Part shown: positions 24,301-37,447 of the stretch, one piece after another | Layout: each line of letters starts with the position of its first letter | Numbering within the stretch: the first letter of the stretch is position 1 | Assembly (NCBI GenBank): GCA_028455995.1 | Contig: JABELC010000011.1 | Location: forward strand, 124,001-188,000 | Direction of reading: 5' to 3' | Source: Scleromitrula shiraiana | Lineage: Eukaryota > Ascomycota > Leotiomycetes > Helotiales > Sclerotiniaceae | Length of the DNA: 64,000 nt | Program-made: the position numbers and the translations under genes | The notes under the pieces: generated by a model | The model's database searches: none | Told to the model about the DNA's origin: nothing | Seen by the model: the letters and a program-made list of their open reading frames with translations, nothing else

Positions 24301-27300
24301 TTAAAAATATTGCTACTTAATATTTTATTGTTTTATTAAATATATATAATATCGCTTTTTTATTAATATATATAATATTAATTATAATTATATAATTAAA
24401 TTAAATATTATTATTTTTATTATTATTAATTTTGAATTTGAATTTTTCTAATAATTTATTATATATTTAATATTGATTATAATATTTTATTAATCTATTA
24501 ATTTTATCTTTATTTATATTATTATAATTAATTTATTTAAATATATTATATAATTTATAAATAGTTAAATAATTAAAGTATTTATATAAATATTAAAATT
24601 TTATTTTTATAAAATAATAAATACTATTTAAAATTATTAATTATATAAATATATTATAATTATATTTTTATAATAAAAAGCTATAATTATACTTCTATAT
24701 AATGAAGAAATATTTATTGATTTTATTATAAATAATTTAATTTTTAATATTATTAAAGAATATATTGAATTTGTTGATATTTATTAAATAAAATAAAAAT
24801 AGTATATTTATATAAATAATATAAATCTTGATTTATTTAATTAATAATTCGATTTTATATAATTCAATAAATTTTTTAGTATTTTTTTTTCTAAATATAA
24901 TTTTCGTGATTTTTGTTTTGTTATAGTTAATAATTAAATTGATTAGTTTTTATAATGCTTTGAATTATTATTTATTCATAATTAATATTATTATTATTTT
25001 TATATTGATTATAATATTTTAAAATTTATTAAGATTATATTTATTATTTATAAAGAATATTTTAAAATTGTATATGATTTATTTTAATGCTATATTTTCA
25101 TTAATTTAATTATTATTAGATAATTTTTTATATATTAATATATATTTAAATATTTTTTTTGCAAACCTAATAATTATTTATAGATTATTAATTAGATTAT
25201 TCAATATATAATATATTTCTATTATAATTTTATTTAAATATTTTATCTTTATGTAAAATACTTTATAGATTTTTTCGATATCTTTTTTTTTTATTTTTTG
25301 CTTTTTTTTATAATATATCAAAAATTATTTATATATATAGTTATTATTATTTTTAGTGATTTTTTCTTTATATTTCCTTTAAGTTTTTTTTTAATTTGAT
25401 TTTGAATAGTTTATAAAAAAATATCTTTTTTTTTTATATATTTAATATTGTTTTTTATAAATTGATTTAAAATTTTTTTTATTATATTGTTTTTAAATAT
25501 TAAATTGTAATTTGGATTGATTTTGATAATTATTATATTCTTTTTAATTATTATAGTTATTTGCTTTATTATATTTGCTATAATTAAAGTTTTTATTTTA
25601 GTTTTATAAATTATTTATAAATTTTTTTTTAATATAATATATATCGATATTATTGTTTTATAATTCGTTATAAATCTAAATCGCTTTTTTAATTTTTTAA
25701 ATAAGATCAAAGATATTTATAATTAATCGATAATATATTTAAATATATTATTTAATTTATTAATATAATAAAATTATTTTTTTGCGAAAATATAATTGAT
25801 TTTTTATATCGTTTAATAAAGTCTTATATAATCGCTTTATCTTTATAAAAAATAACTTTAAATATTATTCAAATTTTTTTTTTTAATTTTTATTTATAAT
25901 ATTTTTTATTATTAATTTTATTTATTTATTTATTATATTATAATAATATAATTTTTTTTGATATTATATTTTAAATTTTGCAATTAAACCCTTCATTTTT
26001 TATAAAAATATAATAAAATTCAATATATAATATTTAAACATTTTATTTTTAAATATAATTAAAAATACTATTCTTATAAATTTGTTTAAAATGTTTATAT
26101 ATTATAGGGTTAATTTGTATATAATTAGCTTATAATCAAAATCGTTATTTTCATTATTGAATTTTATTGTATTATTATATATTTTGTTTAAGTTGATTTA
26201 ATATTAAGTTTTTAATATATAATATTAATAGTTTTTTTTTTAGTAATATCTTTAATTTTTATATTTGTCTTTATATATATATTTTTTTTTATTTCTTTAT
26301 TTTTTTTTCTAATTTTATTTATGTTAAAAATTGCGGTTATTTTGATTATAATTATAGTTATTTTGATTATAATTATTCTAATTGTTTTAAAATATACGAT
26401 AATTTTGATTAAATTGATTTTGATTAGGTTGATTTCGATTATATTGATTCTAATTAGGTTAAATTTAATTAAATTAAAATATATAATTGTTTTGATTATA
26501 ATAATTTTTACTATAATTATTTATATTATAATGATTTTAATTAGATTGATTTTAATTAAATTGATTTTGATTAGGGCGGCTTTAATTAGATTAAGATATA
26601 TAATTATTTTGATTATAATGATTTTTATTATAATTATTTTTATTTTAATAATTTTGATCATTATATAATATATAATTATTAGATAAAGTTATATATTGGG
26701 TAATATAGTGTATAAAATTGTATATTATTATTGTTAAGATGATTTTAAATAAATATTCAAAATCAGCTTTTATTATAGATTGGATATTCTTTAATAATTT
26801 ATTAAATTGCTTTAATAAATTAACCGCTATTTATATAATTAAAATATTTTATTTAATCTACTTTTCTTTTTTAATTTATTTTCTTGCATTTTTTTTTAAT
26901 CTTATTTTTATTTTAAATCTTTTATTATTATTTTTATATTGCCAGATCTAAATTTTATTAATTAATCTTTATAAATCTTTTTCAAATAGGCTTTAATTTA
27001 TTTGAGGTATAATCTTATATATATTATATTTTATATTATATAAATTATTAATATAGATATATTAATATAAATATCATTTTTTTATAATGCTTTTTTTATT
27101 ATTATTAAGTATTCTTTATTTAGTATTTAAAATATCTCTATATTTATATCTCTAAATGCTTTTTTAAAGTTTATTTATAAGTTTGTATCAGTAAGGATTT
27201 TTAAATTATCAATTGTATATTTATTAAGTTTATATTTTAGATAATAGTTTATTATATATAAATCTTTTATATTATATTTCTTATATTTATTAATAAAATT

Positions 27301-28619
27301 TAAATCGCCTAAAGATAACTTATTAAATAAATTTTTATAATGCTTTTTGTTTTATTTAAATTTAAAATCTTGATTATATTTAGGGTTATATATATTATTA
27401 TTCTTTAATTATTGCTTTTTTTTAAAATTAAGCATAAACTTTTTAAAAATACTATTTACTATATTTTTGAATAAAGAGATCTTTATCTATATTTAGAGTA
27501 TCAAGATTTGTATTTGTTTAAGTATTTTTTATTAATATTATTTTTGTAATGAATCTATATGTATTAGGCTTTTATTGAGATTTTTTAATAATATTTCTAA
27601 TACTAATTAGAATTTTTTGATTTGATCAAATATTCGTTTTAATCATCAAATTATTAATGGCAATTCTAAATCTTGAATATTTATGTTTATTAAATTGTTT
27701 TTCTTTTATAATTGTTTAAAGCTTGTATTTATATTCCTCAACCTCCTTTCTTCCTCCACATTGTTTCTACCCGCTATATTATTCATAATATTATGATGTA
27801 AAATAGAGGGGTATTTTTAATAATATTTTATATTTATTTATTGGATAATATAGTAATTGTTATTAAATTCGTTTTTACCTAATTTTTTTGTTATTATTAA
27901 ATAAATATTTGATATTAAATTAAAGATTCGATTTAATAAAACTTTAGGTTAAATATAATTGCCTGGTTTATAAAATGAATTTAATATTAAATTAGAATTT
28001 GTTTTAATAAAGTTTTTGAATTAAATATAATCATTTTAATTTATAAAATAAATATATGATAAATAAATTTATTATAAAGTAAAAGAGAAAATAAAATAAT
28101 TATAAAGAAATATAAAGATATAAAAAAGAGTTTATTAAAGGTTTTATAAAGGTTTTTAGATAAAGGTTTTTATATAAATGATTTTATTATCGCCCTTATA
28201 ATTATAATAAAATAATTATTGTTATTAATATTTTTATTTATTAAAATATTTTTTTAGATAATATGATATATATTTAAATAATATAATATAATTCATATTT
28301 TTATTATTATTTTATTTATAATAAATATTTAAATTTTATAATTCTAAAATCGATTTAAAAACCATTCAATTTATAATAAACATTCAAGTTTTATAATTTT
28401 TAAACTAGAATTGAAGACTATTATTTTTATAATAGATATTTAAATATTATAGAGTTTAATTCTTTTCTTTATTAAAAAATTAGATAATCTATAAAACCTT
28501 TTATTATTAAAGATTATAAAAAGTTTTTTATTGATAATAAATAAAGATATTTAGAATTTATCAAAATTAATATTGTATACAAAATAAAAATTCTAATTTA
28601 TAGTGTATATATTAATTAA

Positions 28620-28779
28620 TATTTATATAATTTTGGGAGTATAAAATTATATAATTATAAATATTAATTAATATTATATTATTTATTTAAGGAGATCAAG
28701 AAGAGTATTATACGCCGTTGAGAGTATATATCTCTTTAATGTGCATGTGACGTAAGGTCACGTGCTGACTATACAGACA
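28620..28779 (-). repeat. LTR of element A (right, coding-5')
   Basis: 160 bases. The inner half is RIP-degraded (TTTTGGGAGTATAAAATT). The outer half is intact and carries the palindromic core GTGACGTAAGGTCACGTG. Confidence 0.85.
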
Positions 28780-28784
28780 ATAAT

Positions 28785-29296
28785 AATTTTAACCAAGTTG
28801 ATTTCGATCAAATTATCATAGAGTGATCGGATAACACCTTGGTATTCCGGGCTTGACCGGATATTACTCTAGTATTTTGGACTATATTTTAGTATTCTAG
28901 ATTATATTTTAATATTTTAAATTATAATAATATTAAAAAAGATAAAATTAATTTTTATTAAATAAATTTAATAAAAGCAAAATAAAATTAATATTTATTA
29001 AATAAAAATAATAATTTAATTAAATAATATAAAGATAAAAATGATGTTATATAATAAAATGTTATTTTAAATAAATAAATAAAAAAATAATTTTTATAAT
29101 TATTTAAAATATATAAATCTACATTATATATATATATTAATTATAAAATCAATATTATAAATAGAATTTATTATAATTTTTTAAATTATATTTTATTATT
29201 TTTTTTATATTTTAAAATATAATCGTTTTTATTCTTAATTAAATATTTTATATTTTAAAACATAATCATTTTTATAATAAAATTTGTTTTAACTTT
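28785..29296. other. Non-gene spacer between elements A and E
   Basis: It begins with about 30 bases of fragment D, then a less decayed patch (28810-28870) with a tandem repeat, then A/T-only sequence. No gene is seen. Confidence 0.5.
28841..28930. repeat. 20-bp tandem repeat decaying by RIP
   Basis: GGTATTCCGGGCT (28841) is followed by AGTATTTTGGACT (28871), AGTATTCTAGATT (28891) and AATATTTTAAATT (28911). Successive units differ almost only by G-to-A and C-to-T. Confidence 0.7.
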
Positions 29297-29301
29297 TATT
29301 A

Positions 29302-29460
29302 TGTTGGGATATAGATTACAAGGTAGCATGTGATAAGCACATGACTATAATCGTATATATATACAATTTGATAATCTGTACTATAGTTAGATCAATAATA
29401 AAAATATCAAACATAAACTACAATATTATAATCATATAATTTAATTAAAATAAAATTATA
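29302..29460 (+). repeat. 5' LTR of element E
   Basis: 159 bases. The first 100 bases are near intact (TGTTGGGATATAGATTACAA); the last 60 are A/T-rich. Confidence 0.85.
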
Positions 29461-30690
29461 TTAATCAATATTGTACAAATCAGATATTATAAGTATTAAA
29501 GCAATATTATAATAATAGAAATATTCTTAAAAAGACTAGAATTGAACTTAAAATATTAATAAAGCATTTTAATCAAGAATAATATACAATATTAAGATAA
29601 AACATATAGATGTTAAAGCGATATTATAAACTTTTATATTTATTATGCACGCTTTTAGTCTAGCTTTTTTAATTTAATCTTTCAAAAACTTTAATTTCTC
29701 AATTTCTATTTCTTTAAAATATTTTTTAGCGATTTTTATAATATTTTTAAACTCTCAAACTTTCAAAACTTTAACAATGATAAAATCTTTTTTATCATTT
29801 TTTTTTTATTTTTTTTTTTTTATCTTTTTTATATATTTATTATTTTTGGATTTATAGAGATTATATTAAAAAACTTTGATTTTTATTTAAAGATATTATT
29901 GCCTCTAAATCAATAAAATCTATAAAAATTCAAAAATATCTTTTAAAAATAAATAAACTTTTATTATTTTATAATAATCTATTTTTTTCTTTTTTTTCTC
30001 TCCTTTAACCTTTTTTATATAATAATAAAGAATTCATCCTCCTTATCAAAATATAATACTCTTTTTCAATTATCTACATAAATATCTTTATCTAATTTTT
30101 TTCTTTAAATCAATATAATAAAAAAAAACTCTCCTTTTTTAGACTATCTCTTTTTAAACCAAAATCTTAAAAAATATAATAAGCTTTATAAATTATTTAA
30201 AAATAGATTTAATCTCAAAAATAATTTTGATAATAAAATTTTTTTATTATATATTTGATTTAAAATCTTAAAATATATCTATTATTATACTTTTAATAAT
30301 AATATTTTATAAATATTTAAAAACGATTTTATAAATTAAATCTTAAAACATTTTATTATAATTTAAAAAAAGAATTTTTTTATTTTATAATTTTTTAAAC
30401 GATTTTTATAAAAATTTAATATTAATATTTTTATTAATTTTAATATCAATATTAGCCTAACTTTTATATTTATTTTCAAGGCTTTATTTGAATAAACTTT
30501 AAAAACAATAAAAATAATAATTCGCAATATATAATTTAATATATAATCAAATATCTTTATTATAATAATCAAAAAATTTAATAATTTAAAAAAAAAAGAC
30601 AAAAAAAACTTCATTATCGACTTTATTTAAAAAAAAGATAAAATTAAAAATAAAGATAAAAAAGATAAAAAAAACAAATAAAAAAAATAA

Positions 30691-30879
30691 ATGATATTTA
30701 AAAAACTATTTAATTTTAAAAAACCTAATTTTAAATCAATATTTATTAAAAAAAAAGATAGCAATAATAATAATTCCGATTTTAATTCTGATTCTAATTT
30801 TAAAAATAATTTCTCTAATTATTTAGATTTTAAAGATTTTAAAATTGACTTTATTCTATTTAATATTAATAAATAATTT
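30691..30879 (+). pseudogene. gag remnant of element E
   Basis: A 61-codon open stretch rich in Asn, Lys, Phe and Asp (start MIFKKLFNFKK). It is colinear with 38684-38881 in element F at the same distance from the 5' LTR, so it is a surviving piece of copia-1 gag and not a cellular gene. RIP has biased it towards AT codons. Confidence 0.6.
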
Positions 30880-32029
30880 AAAAGCCTTATAAAACACTAT
30901 ATATTAAATAATAATAAATATAACAATTAAATAAATAATATCAAATATAAATCAATTATTTATAAAAATAATTATAAACAAATTAGTTTATTCAAATAAT
31001 ACTAATATCTCAATATTTTATTTATATTATACAAAGATATTTAAAAATATTATTATAACATTATCAAATATAGAAATTCAAATATTAATTGAAAAACAAT
31101 TATTAAAAAATTTCAAAAAGTATTTAAAAACAAAGAATAAAACATAATATATATAATAATTAATCTAAAATTATTTTTCATATTATCATTATAAACAATT
31201 TATTAAAATCAATTAGATAATTATATAAAATTTTATTCAACAAAATATATATTATAAAATTCAAATTATTATTAAAAATATATAATGATTTTATTTATAT
31301 AATAAAACTTTTTATAATTTATTAAAATTACTTTATATATTTTTAAAAATATTTAAATTTATTTAAAATATTTATCACTACAATTATAAAGATCTACACA
31401 TTTATTATAATATAAAAAAATATAAAAATCAAATCTAAAAATAAATCATTCTTTAAAAAAAAAACAATAATATAATCGAATAAAACTTTAATAATCAATG
31501 ATTTTAAAGAAATAATTAAAATAATAATAATTTATAATTTTAAAATAAAAATATACATTTTAATAATTAAATTCTTCAATTTAATAATAATTATTATAAT
31601 CAAAAACAAAAAATATATTATATTTATAAAAAGAAAAAATATTAATTAATTAAACATATCTCTAAAAAACGAATTACAATAAAAAAAGAATTTAATTAAA
31701 AAATAAAGTCGAGATTTAATTTTAATAGTATATAAAATTTTAATAAAAACTATAATCAATATATTTAAAACAAATACAACAATAATAATGATTTTATTTA
31801 TATAATTAAAAAAATTGAAGTATTTTAATTAAAATCATATTTTGATAATAATAATAATAATAATAATATTAAAGTATTTATTATTTTATATAGCTTTTAT
31901 ATTATTATAAATAATAATTATAATAATCTTATTATAAAATTTAATAATTTAATTATTTTATATATTTATATTGGCAAAACTAGTCAAAAACTCGAAATTT
32001 ATTTATAAATTAAACATTATAATAAATAC

Positions 32030-35000
32030 AAATTCATCGATATGATAATTAATTCTGGTGCTACAAAATGATTAATTATTAATTATAAACAATTTTTAAT
32101 ATTATAAAAATTTATTTAAATCAATATAAAAACTCTAAATTTAATCATAAATTTTAGATTTAGTTTTAATGATACTTTTTTTATTAAAATCATTTTAATC
32201 ATTAATTTAATTAGCATAATTGATATTTATATTGTTAATATCAATATTTTATTTTTACTAAGTTTCGTAAATATAGATTATGCTTAAGTCTTATTTAATA
32301 ATATTAAAAATGAATTTTAATATATTAATAATAAAATATAGAAAATCATTAAACATTATAGATATATATTTATTAATTAATTAATCTTTTTTTGAGAATT
32401 CCAACAATCTATTATAAAATCATTAAATATAAATAAAGAATATTATTTATTTAAAATCGAACTATACTATATTTATAAACGAATAAAATATCTTTTTATT
32501 AAAAAGCTATATAATTTATTTAATCATATTAATTATAAAGATAAATTTAATTACAAATAACTAAAATAACTTACAAAGTATTGTAAAGAATAATAATTTT
32601 ACACTAATAAATCTAGAAGATTCAAATTCAAATTTTATAACAATATAAAATTCAATTTTATTATTATAATTAATATAATGTATATTAATAATAGTTTTGT
32701 TTTTTATATTATTAATAAAGCAATCTAATTTAATATTATATATTTTATTAAAGATTTATTAATAATAATAATATAAAATATATTTTGCTTTATATAAATC
32801 AATATTTATAATAATTTTTTTAAATTAATTGTTTATAATTAAAAAGTTTATTTTATAAAAAAAGACTTTATTAATAATGTTTATGCAATTACAATTAAAA
32901 TTAAATATATATTTATTAAAATCTATTATTTTATTAAAATGATTGAATATTATTATAAAATAATCTGATAAATATATATAATTATTATTAAAAAATTCAA
33001 AAGCATTAAAAAAATTAATAAAGATATAAAATTACAAATAGTTATTAAAACCGTTAATAATATTGCTGATTTAAACAATTTTATTTTCATTTTATTAATA
33101 TTCGGCGCATTTCCTTGTTTAATATTCTTTAACTTTTTTATTTCATTTATTTTATAATGTATTGCTATAATTAATAAAATAATAGATAAAGTACGAAAAG
33201 AATATACTAAACAAATAATAATAAATATTTTATATTAATATAATAGATTATTTATACTTTATTTATACAATCTTAAACTCAAATCCTTAATTCTTATTCA
33301 CTAAAAAAAAAGCATTTAAGACGAATCATATAAATTTATCAAAATGAAAAATTAAATATATATAATTAAAATAAATAATTTTAATAAAGAATTTAGAAAT
33401 ATTTTAATAAAATTATATAAAAAAAAACTTAAAATACTTAATAAACTATTTAATGATATAATCAATTCTTTATTAATAAAAAATTTTATTTTAAATTCAA
33501 TTGATAATAAAAACTTTAATAATTTAGAAACATTTCAATCAAAAAAAAGTATTTATATATTAAATAAAAAGCTTATTTTTAATTTAGCTTTTATCTTAAC
33601 CCTATATTTAAAATTAATAATCAAAATTCTTTATTAAAAACAAATTCTAGAATATAATTAAATATATTTTAATAATAATAATAATAATGATTATATTATT
33701 AAAGATATTTTTAGTATATATATTATTATAGATTTTTTATTGATTATAAATCAATTCTATTTATTTTATAAAAAAAAAATAAATAATTTATTAAAAAAAA
33801 ATATATTTAAAATTATTGAAAAAAATAATATACCAAAAAATATCTAAATCTTTCACAATAAATTTATCGATTCTATTAAAAACAAAGATATATTAAAAAT
33901 ATTTAAAAAGTCTAAATTGATAATTTAAGATTATAATAATAAAGATAAAAAAACAATTTTAATAAAATTCTCTATTATTTAATATATTAATTATAAAACT
34001 ATATTTTGTTTTATAATTTTATAAAATATATATTAATATATTTAATTATATCTTTATAATATATTATAAATATATATTTAATTAAAAATATCTTTAATTC
34101 ATATATTTTATATTAAACCTTTATTAAAAGCAAATTTTAAATTAGATATAATTCTTAAAATTATATACTCATTTTACAATATTGTAAAATCAAAAAACTA
34201 TTAATATTTTATATATTATAATTATTATATAAAAGCCTTTAAAATAACTCTTTTTTTATTTAACAATTATTTACTTTATATTAATAAAAATAAAAAATTA
34301 AATATAATTAAATTATAAATTAATAATACTCTTATTTTTATTAATAAAGAATTTATAAATAAAAAAAAAGTTTAAATCAAAAAAAAAGATTATTTTTCAA
34401 AAACACAAAAATAATTAATAATTGACTTTTTTTTTGAATTTAACAATGCTTTAATTCAAATCAATAAAAATAATATAATTATATTTATTCAAAAACAATA
34501 ATATAACGAATTTCATTTTATAAAATATTTCTTTATCAATTTTAAATTATATATAAAAATTAAAAAAAATGTTTCCTTAAAAAAATAATATATTATTTAA
34601 TAAATTCAAAGCGTATATATTATAAACATTTATTAATTAAAAACATTATTCGATTTATTATATATAATCTAAATTATTAATTTAATTAAAAATAATATAA
34701 ATATTTTTAATAAATATATTTAATAATAAATTAACAATTTCAATTATAGCCTTATATTTATTTTTTTTAAAATAAAATTATTATAAATAATCTATTTTAT
34801 TAATACAAATTTTGCAAATAACACTAATCTTTCCTTCTAAATCGGCTTTATTATAATATTTGCTAATAAAAACAATAATACAAATATCATCTATTAATTT
34901 TTTATCAAATACAAACAAGTTATATAAAGTATTTTTGCTTTAGAATTATATAAAATAAAATATAGATTTGATATTGTTATTATAATCAAATCTAATATTG

Positions 35001-35300
35001 ATAAAATCATAAATCGATTAATTAATAAAAAGATTATAATCAATTTTATATTTTTTATAATTTATATTGATTTAAAATCTTTTTATAAATACTTAATTAA
35101 ACTCAATATTTTTTAAAAAAAATATTTAATAATTAATTTAGTTTTTATTTATTAATTATATAAATATAAAGAAATTATAGAAATCAAATAAATCATTAAT
35201 AATACAAACTTTATTAATATAATAATGAAATCAAAACTTTATATTATTTTTAAAAACTTTATTGATATTAATAAAATCAATATCGATATAAAAAAATAGA
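32030..35300 (+). pseudogene. pol pseudogene of element E
   Basis: Protease, integrase, reverse transcriptase and RNase H signatures run in copia order on the plus strand, interrupted by many TAA/TAG stops. Most lesions fit C-to-T or G-to-A, for example GAT to AAT in the protease site and CAA/CAG to TAA/TAG elsewhere. No function is expected. Confidence 0.8.
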
Positions 35301-35789
35301 TTGAATATAAATAAATCATTTTATTTATCTAATAAAATAAATTATAATTATTTAAATTAATATTTATTATAGATTAGCCTATATAATATATTAATATATT
35401 ATAATAAAAAAAATATAATAAAACAAATATAATAAAAAGAATATAAAAAATATAATAATATAAAAAATTAATACAAAAAATACAAAAATATAAAAAACTA
35501 ATACAAAAAAAATATAAAAAATAATGATATTTACTAAAATTACTAAAATATCATTATTCTAATCCAAAAATAATCTTCTTAAAAATAATCTTTCTAAAAA
35601 CAATATCTACTAAAATAACAACAATTACAATTTTACACACATTTTTTTTAAATAACATTTTTTTTTATCAATTATATTATTTATATACATTTCAACCTTT
35701 TAATCTATTTTATAAAAAAATAAAGAAAAATAATATTATAATATATAATAAATTTAACTTAACTTTTTTTTCTTTTTAAATAATATCAA

Positions 35790-35948
35790 TATTAAGATAT
35801 AAATCACAAAATAACATATAACAAACATATAACTACAATCATATATATATATAATTTAACAATCTATACCATAATTAGATCAATAACAAGAATATCAAAC
35901 ACAAACCACAGTACTATAATCGTACGATTTAACCAAAGTAAAACCACA
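35790..35948 (+). repeat. 3' LTR of element E
   Basis: 159 bases. The first half is degraded (TATTAAGATATAAATCACAA); the outer end is intact (GTACGATTTAACCAAAG). Confidence 0.85.
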
Positions 35949-35953
35949 TATTA

Positions 35954-36384
35954 TTATTAAAAAAACTGAAAAAAACGAAAAATTATTCGACTTTATCTTT
36001 TTTAATAGTATAAAATCTAATTTAAATCGTTTTTTTATTTAGATTTAAAATAGAATATATATTAATTGAAATTGATTTTGAATTATTTATTTTTATTTGA
36101 TTTATATTATCAAATATTTAATTAATATTTTTATTATATAAATTTAATTATAATACATAAAAAAGCAATTTATTAAATTAATCGATTATTTTGATTTATT
36201 AAATATATTGGAAAGAGTTTATGGAAATTAAAATAAAATAATTAAAATATAGAAATAATTATTGATTTTATAATAAAAAAATTAGTTTTTTATATATTTT
36301 ATATTGAATTTTAGTGTTTGGCTTTAGAAATAGATATATTTAATAATAATGATATATTAATTATTTTATTAAAATAAAGTTTAT
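35954..36384. other. AT-rich spacer, unassigned
   Basis: No gene and no match recognised to the two LTR families. It has a few GC-bearing bases, so may be host DNA or another old element. Confidence 0.4.
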
Positions 36385-36545
36385 GTTTGTATGACTCTAG
36401 AGATATAGAATTATATAATATAGATATTCTTTTCTATTGTATTAATATGTTTAAGAAGATCAAAAAGAATATTGTACGATGTTGAGAGTATATATATCTC
36501 CTTAATGGACATGTGACGTAAGGTCACGTGTTGACTATACAGACA
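36385..36545 (-). repeat. Solo LTR of copia-2 family
   Basis: This 161-bp sequence matches the LTRs of A, B and C from TGTTTGTATGACTC to CTATACAGACA, including the palindromic core. No internal element sequence adjoins it, and no matching 5-bp duplication is visible (GTTTA versus ATATA), so it may derive from recombination between elements. Unlike full-length copies it is moderately intact along its whole length. Confidence 0.75.
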
Positions 36546-36920
36546 ATATATATCTTTTATTTTTTTCTATTTCTCTATTTTATTTTATTTTTATTTATTG
36601 AATTATCCACTTTTTCCTTTTTTTTGCTTAAATTTAATAATCTTTTTTTTTTGCTTTTCTATTTTTTATTTTAGACTTGATGAATATTTATTTTTTTTTA
36701 TCTCTTTTTTTTTAATCTTTTATTTTTTTTAATTTTATTATTGATATTATTATTATTGTTTCTTCTTTTTGATTCCTTTAATCTTTTTCTTAATACAATA
36801 TCGATTTCTACTTTTTAATATCGATTTTTGTCTTTTTTATTATTATAATTTTATTATTTCTTTCTTCTCTTTTTTGATTATATCTTAAAGTTCTTTATAT
36901 AGATTATCAATATAAAAAAA

Positions 36921-37288
36921 TAAATATATAATATAAAGTATTAAATACAAAATATATATAAATATCGCGATTTTAGTTAAATAATAATATAGACATGATA
37001 TATATCTTTATATATATAATATAATATTATTAATATAACTATATAAAAGCAAAATAATATTTTTCTATTTCGATGATTTCTAAATGAACTCTAACCCTGA
37101 TCTTTTTCAATTAATCATTCTGTATCATCATAACATTTAATATAGATATTATATATTCAATATAATATTATATTATTATTAATCATCAACTTTTTCAATA
37201 AACTTATTATCAATATCATTAATATTCTTAATATTATTAATACTTCTTGTTTTTCCTCTCATTATACATTAAAACAATATTAATATAT
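36921..37288. repeat. Dispersed repeat R3, copy 2
   Basis: It matches 20205-20575. Element F is inserted at its right end. GC-bearing positions such as CGATGATTTCTAAATGAAC remain, so decay is incomplete. Confidence 0.6.
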
Positions 37289-37447
37289 TATTGGGATATA
37301 GATCACAAGGTAGCACGTAATAGCATATAACCACAATCGTACATATATACGATTTAATAATCTGTACTATAGATAGATCAATAATAAGAATATATTATAC
37401 AAAACTATTATACCATATATTATACATTTTATTATAGTAAAACTACA
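37289..37447 (+). repeat. 5' LTR of element F
   Basis: 159 bases starting TATTGGGATATAGATCACAA (originally TGTTGGG). The outer part is well preserved, including GTAGCACGT and CGTACATATATACG. Confidence 0.85.

Larger units (their letters stand above)
21164..28779 (-). mobile_element. Element A: RIP-degraded Ty1/copia retrotransposon (copia-2 family)
   Basis: The 7616-bp element is bounded by 160-bp LTRs beginning TGTTTGTATAACTCC (plus strand) and ending CTATACAGACA, and flanked by the 5-bp duplication ATAAT at 21159-21163 and 28780-28784. Its coding strand is minus, judged from the Asn/Gln/Tyr-rich repeats of gag that appear only on the complement near 26321-26640. All frames are full of stops, so it is non-autonomous. 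The apparent ORFs at 23052-23396 and 26321-26668 are antisense reads of degraded gag-pol. Colinear homologues are elements B and C. Confidence 0.85.
29302..35948 (+). mobile_element. Element E: RIP-degraded Ty1/copia retrotransposon (copia-1 family)
   Basis: This 6647-bp element has 159-bp LTRs starting TGTTGGGATATAG and ending AACCACA, and a TATTA duplication at 29297-29301 and 35949-35953. Reading through stops on the plus strand gives, in order: an aspartic protease site NSGAT (32051-32065; the Asp codon is changed to Asn by G-to-A), integrase with a degraded HHCC region and core (about 32480-33130), reverse transcriptase of the copia type (KEIN-LL near 33770, then FI-SIKN and KSKL), and RNase H (about 34790-35290, ASELY-like motif and a DLKSFY segment). 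The order protease-integrase-RT-RNase H defines Ty1/copia. No intact ORF remains; the ORF at 30691-30876 is a gag remnant with a homologue in element F. Confidence 0.87.

Noticed and set aside
26321..26668. ORF of Ile/Leu-rich repeats, also at 42851-43264 and 49476-49814
   Set aside because: It is the complement of the Asn/Gln-rich gag repeat. Membrane-protein appearance is an artefact of ATT/ATA codons.
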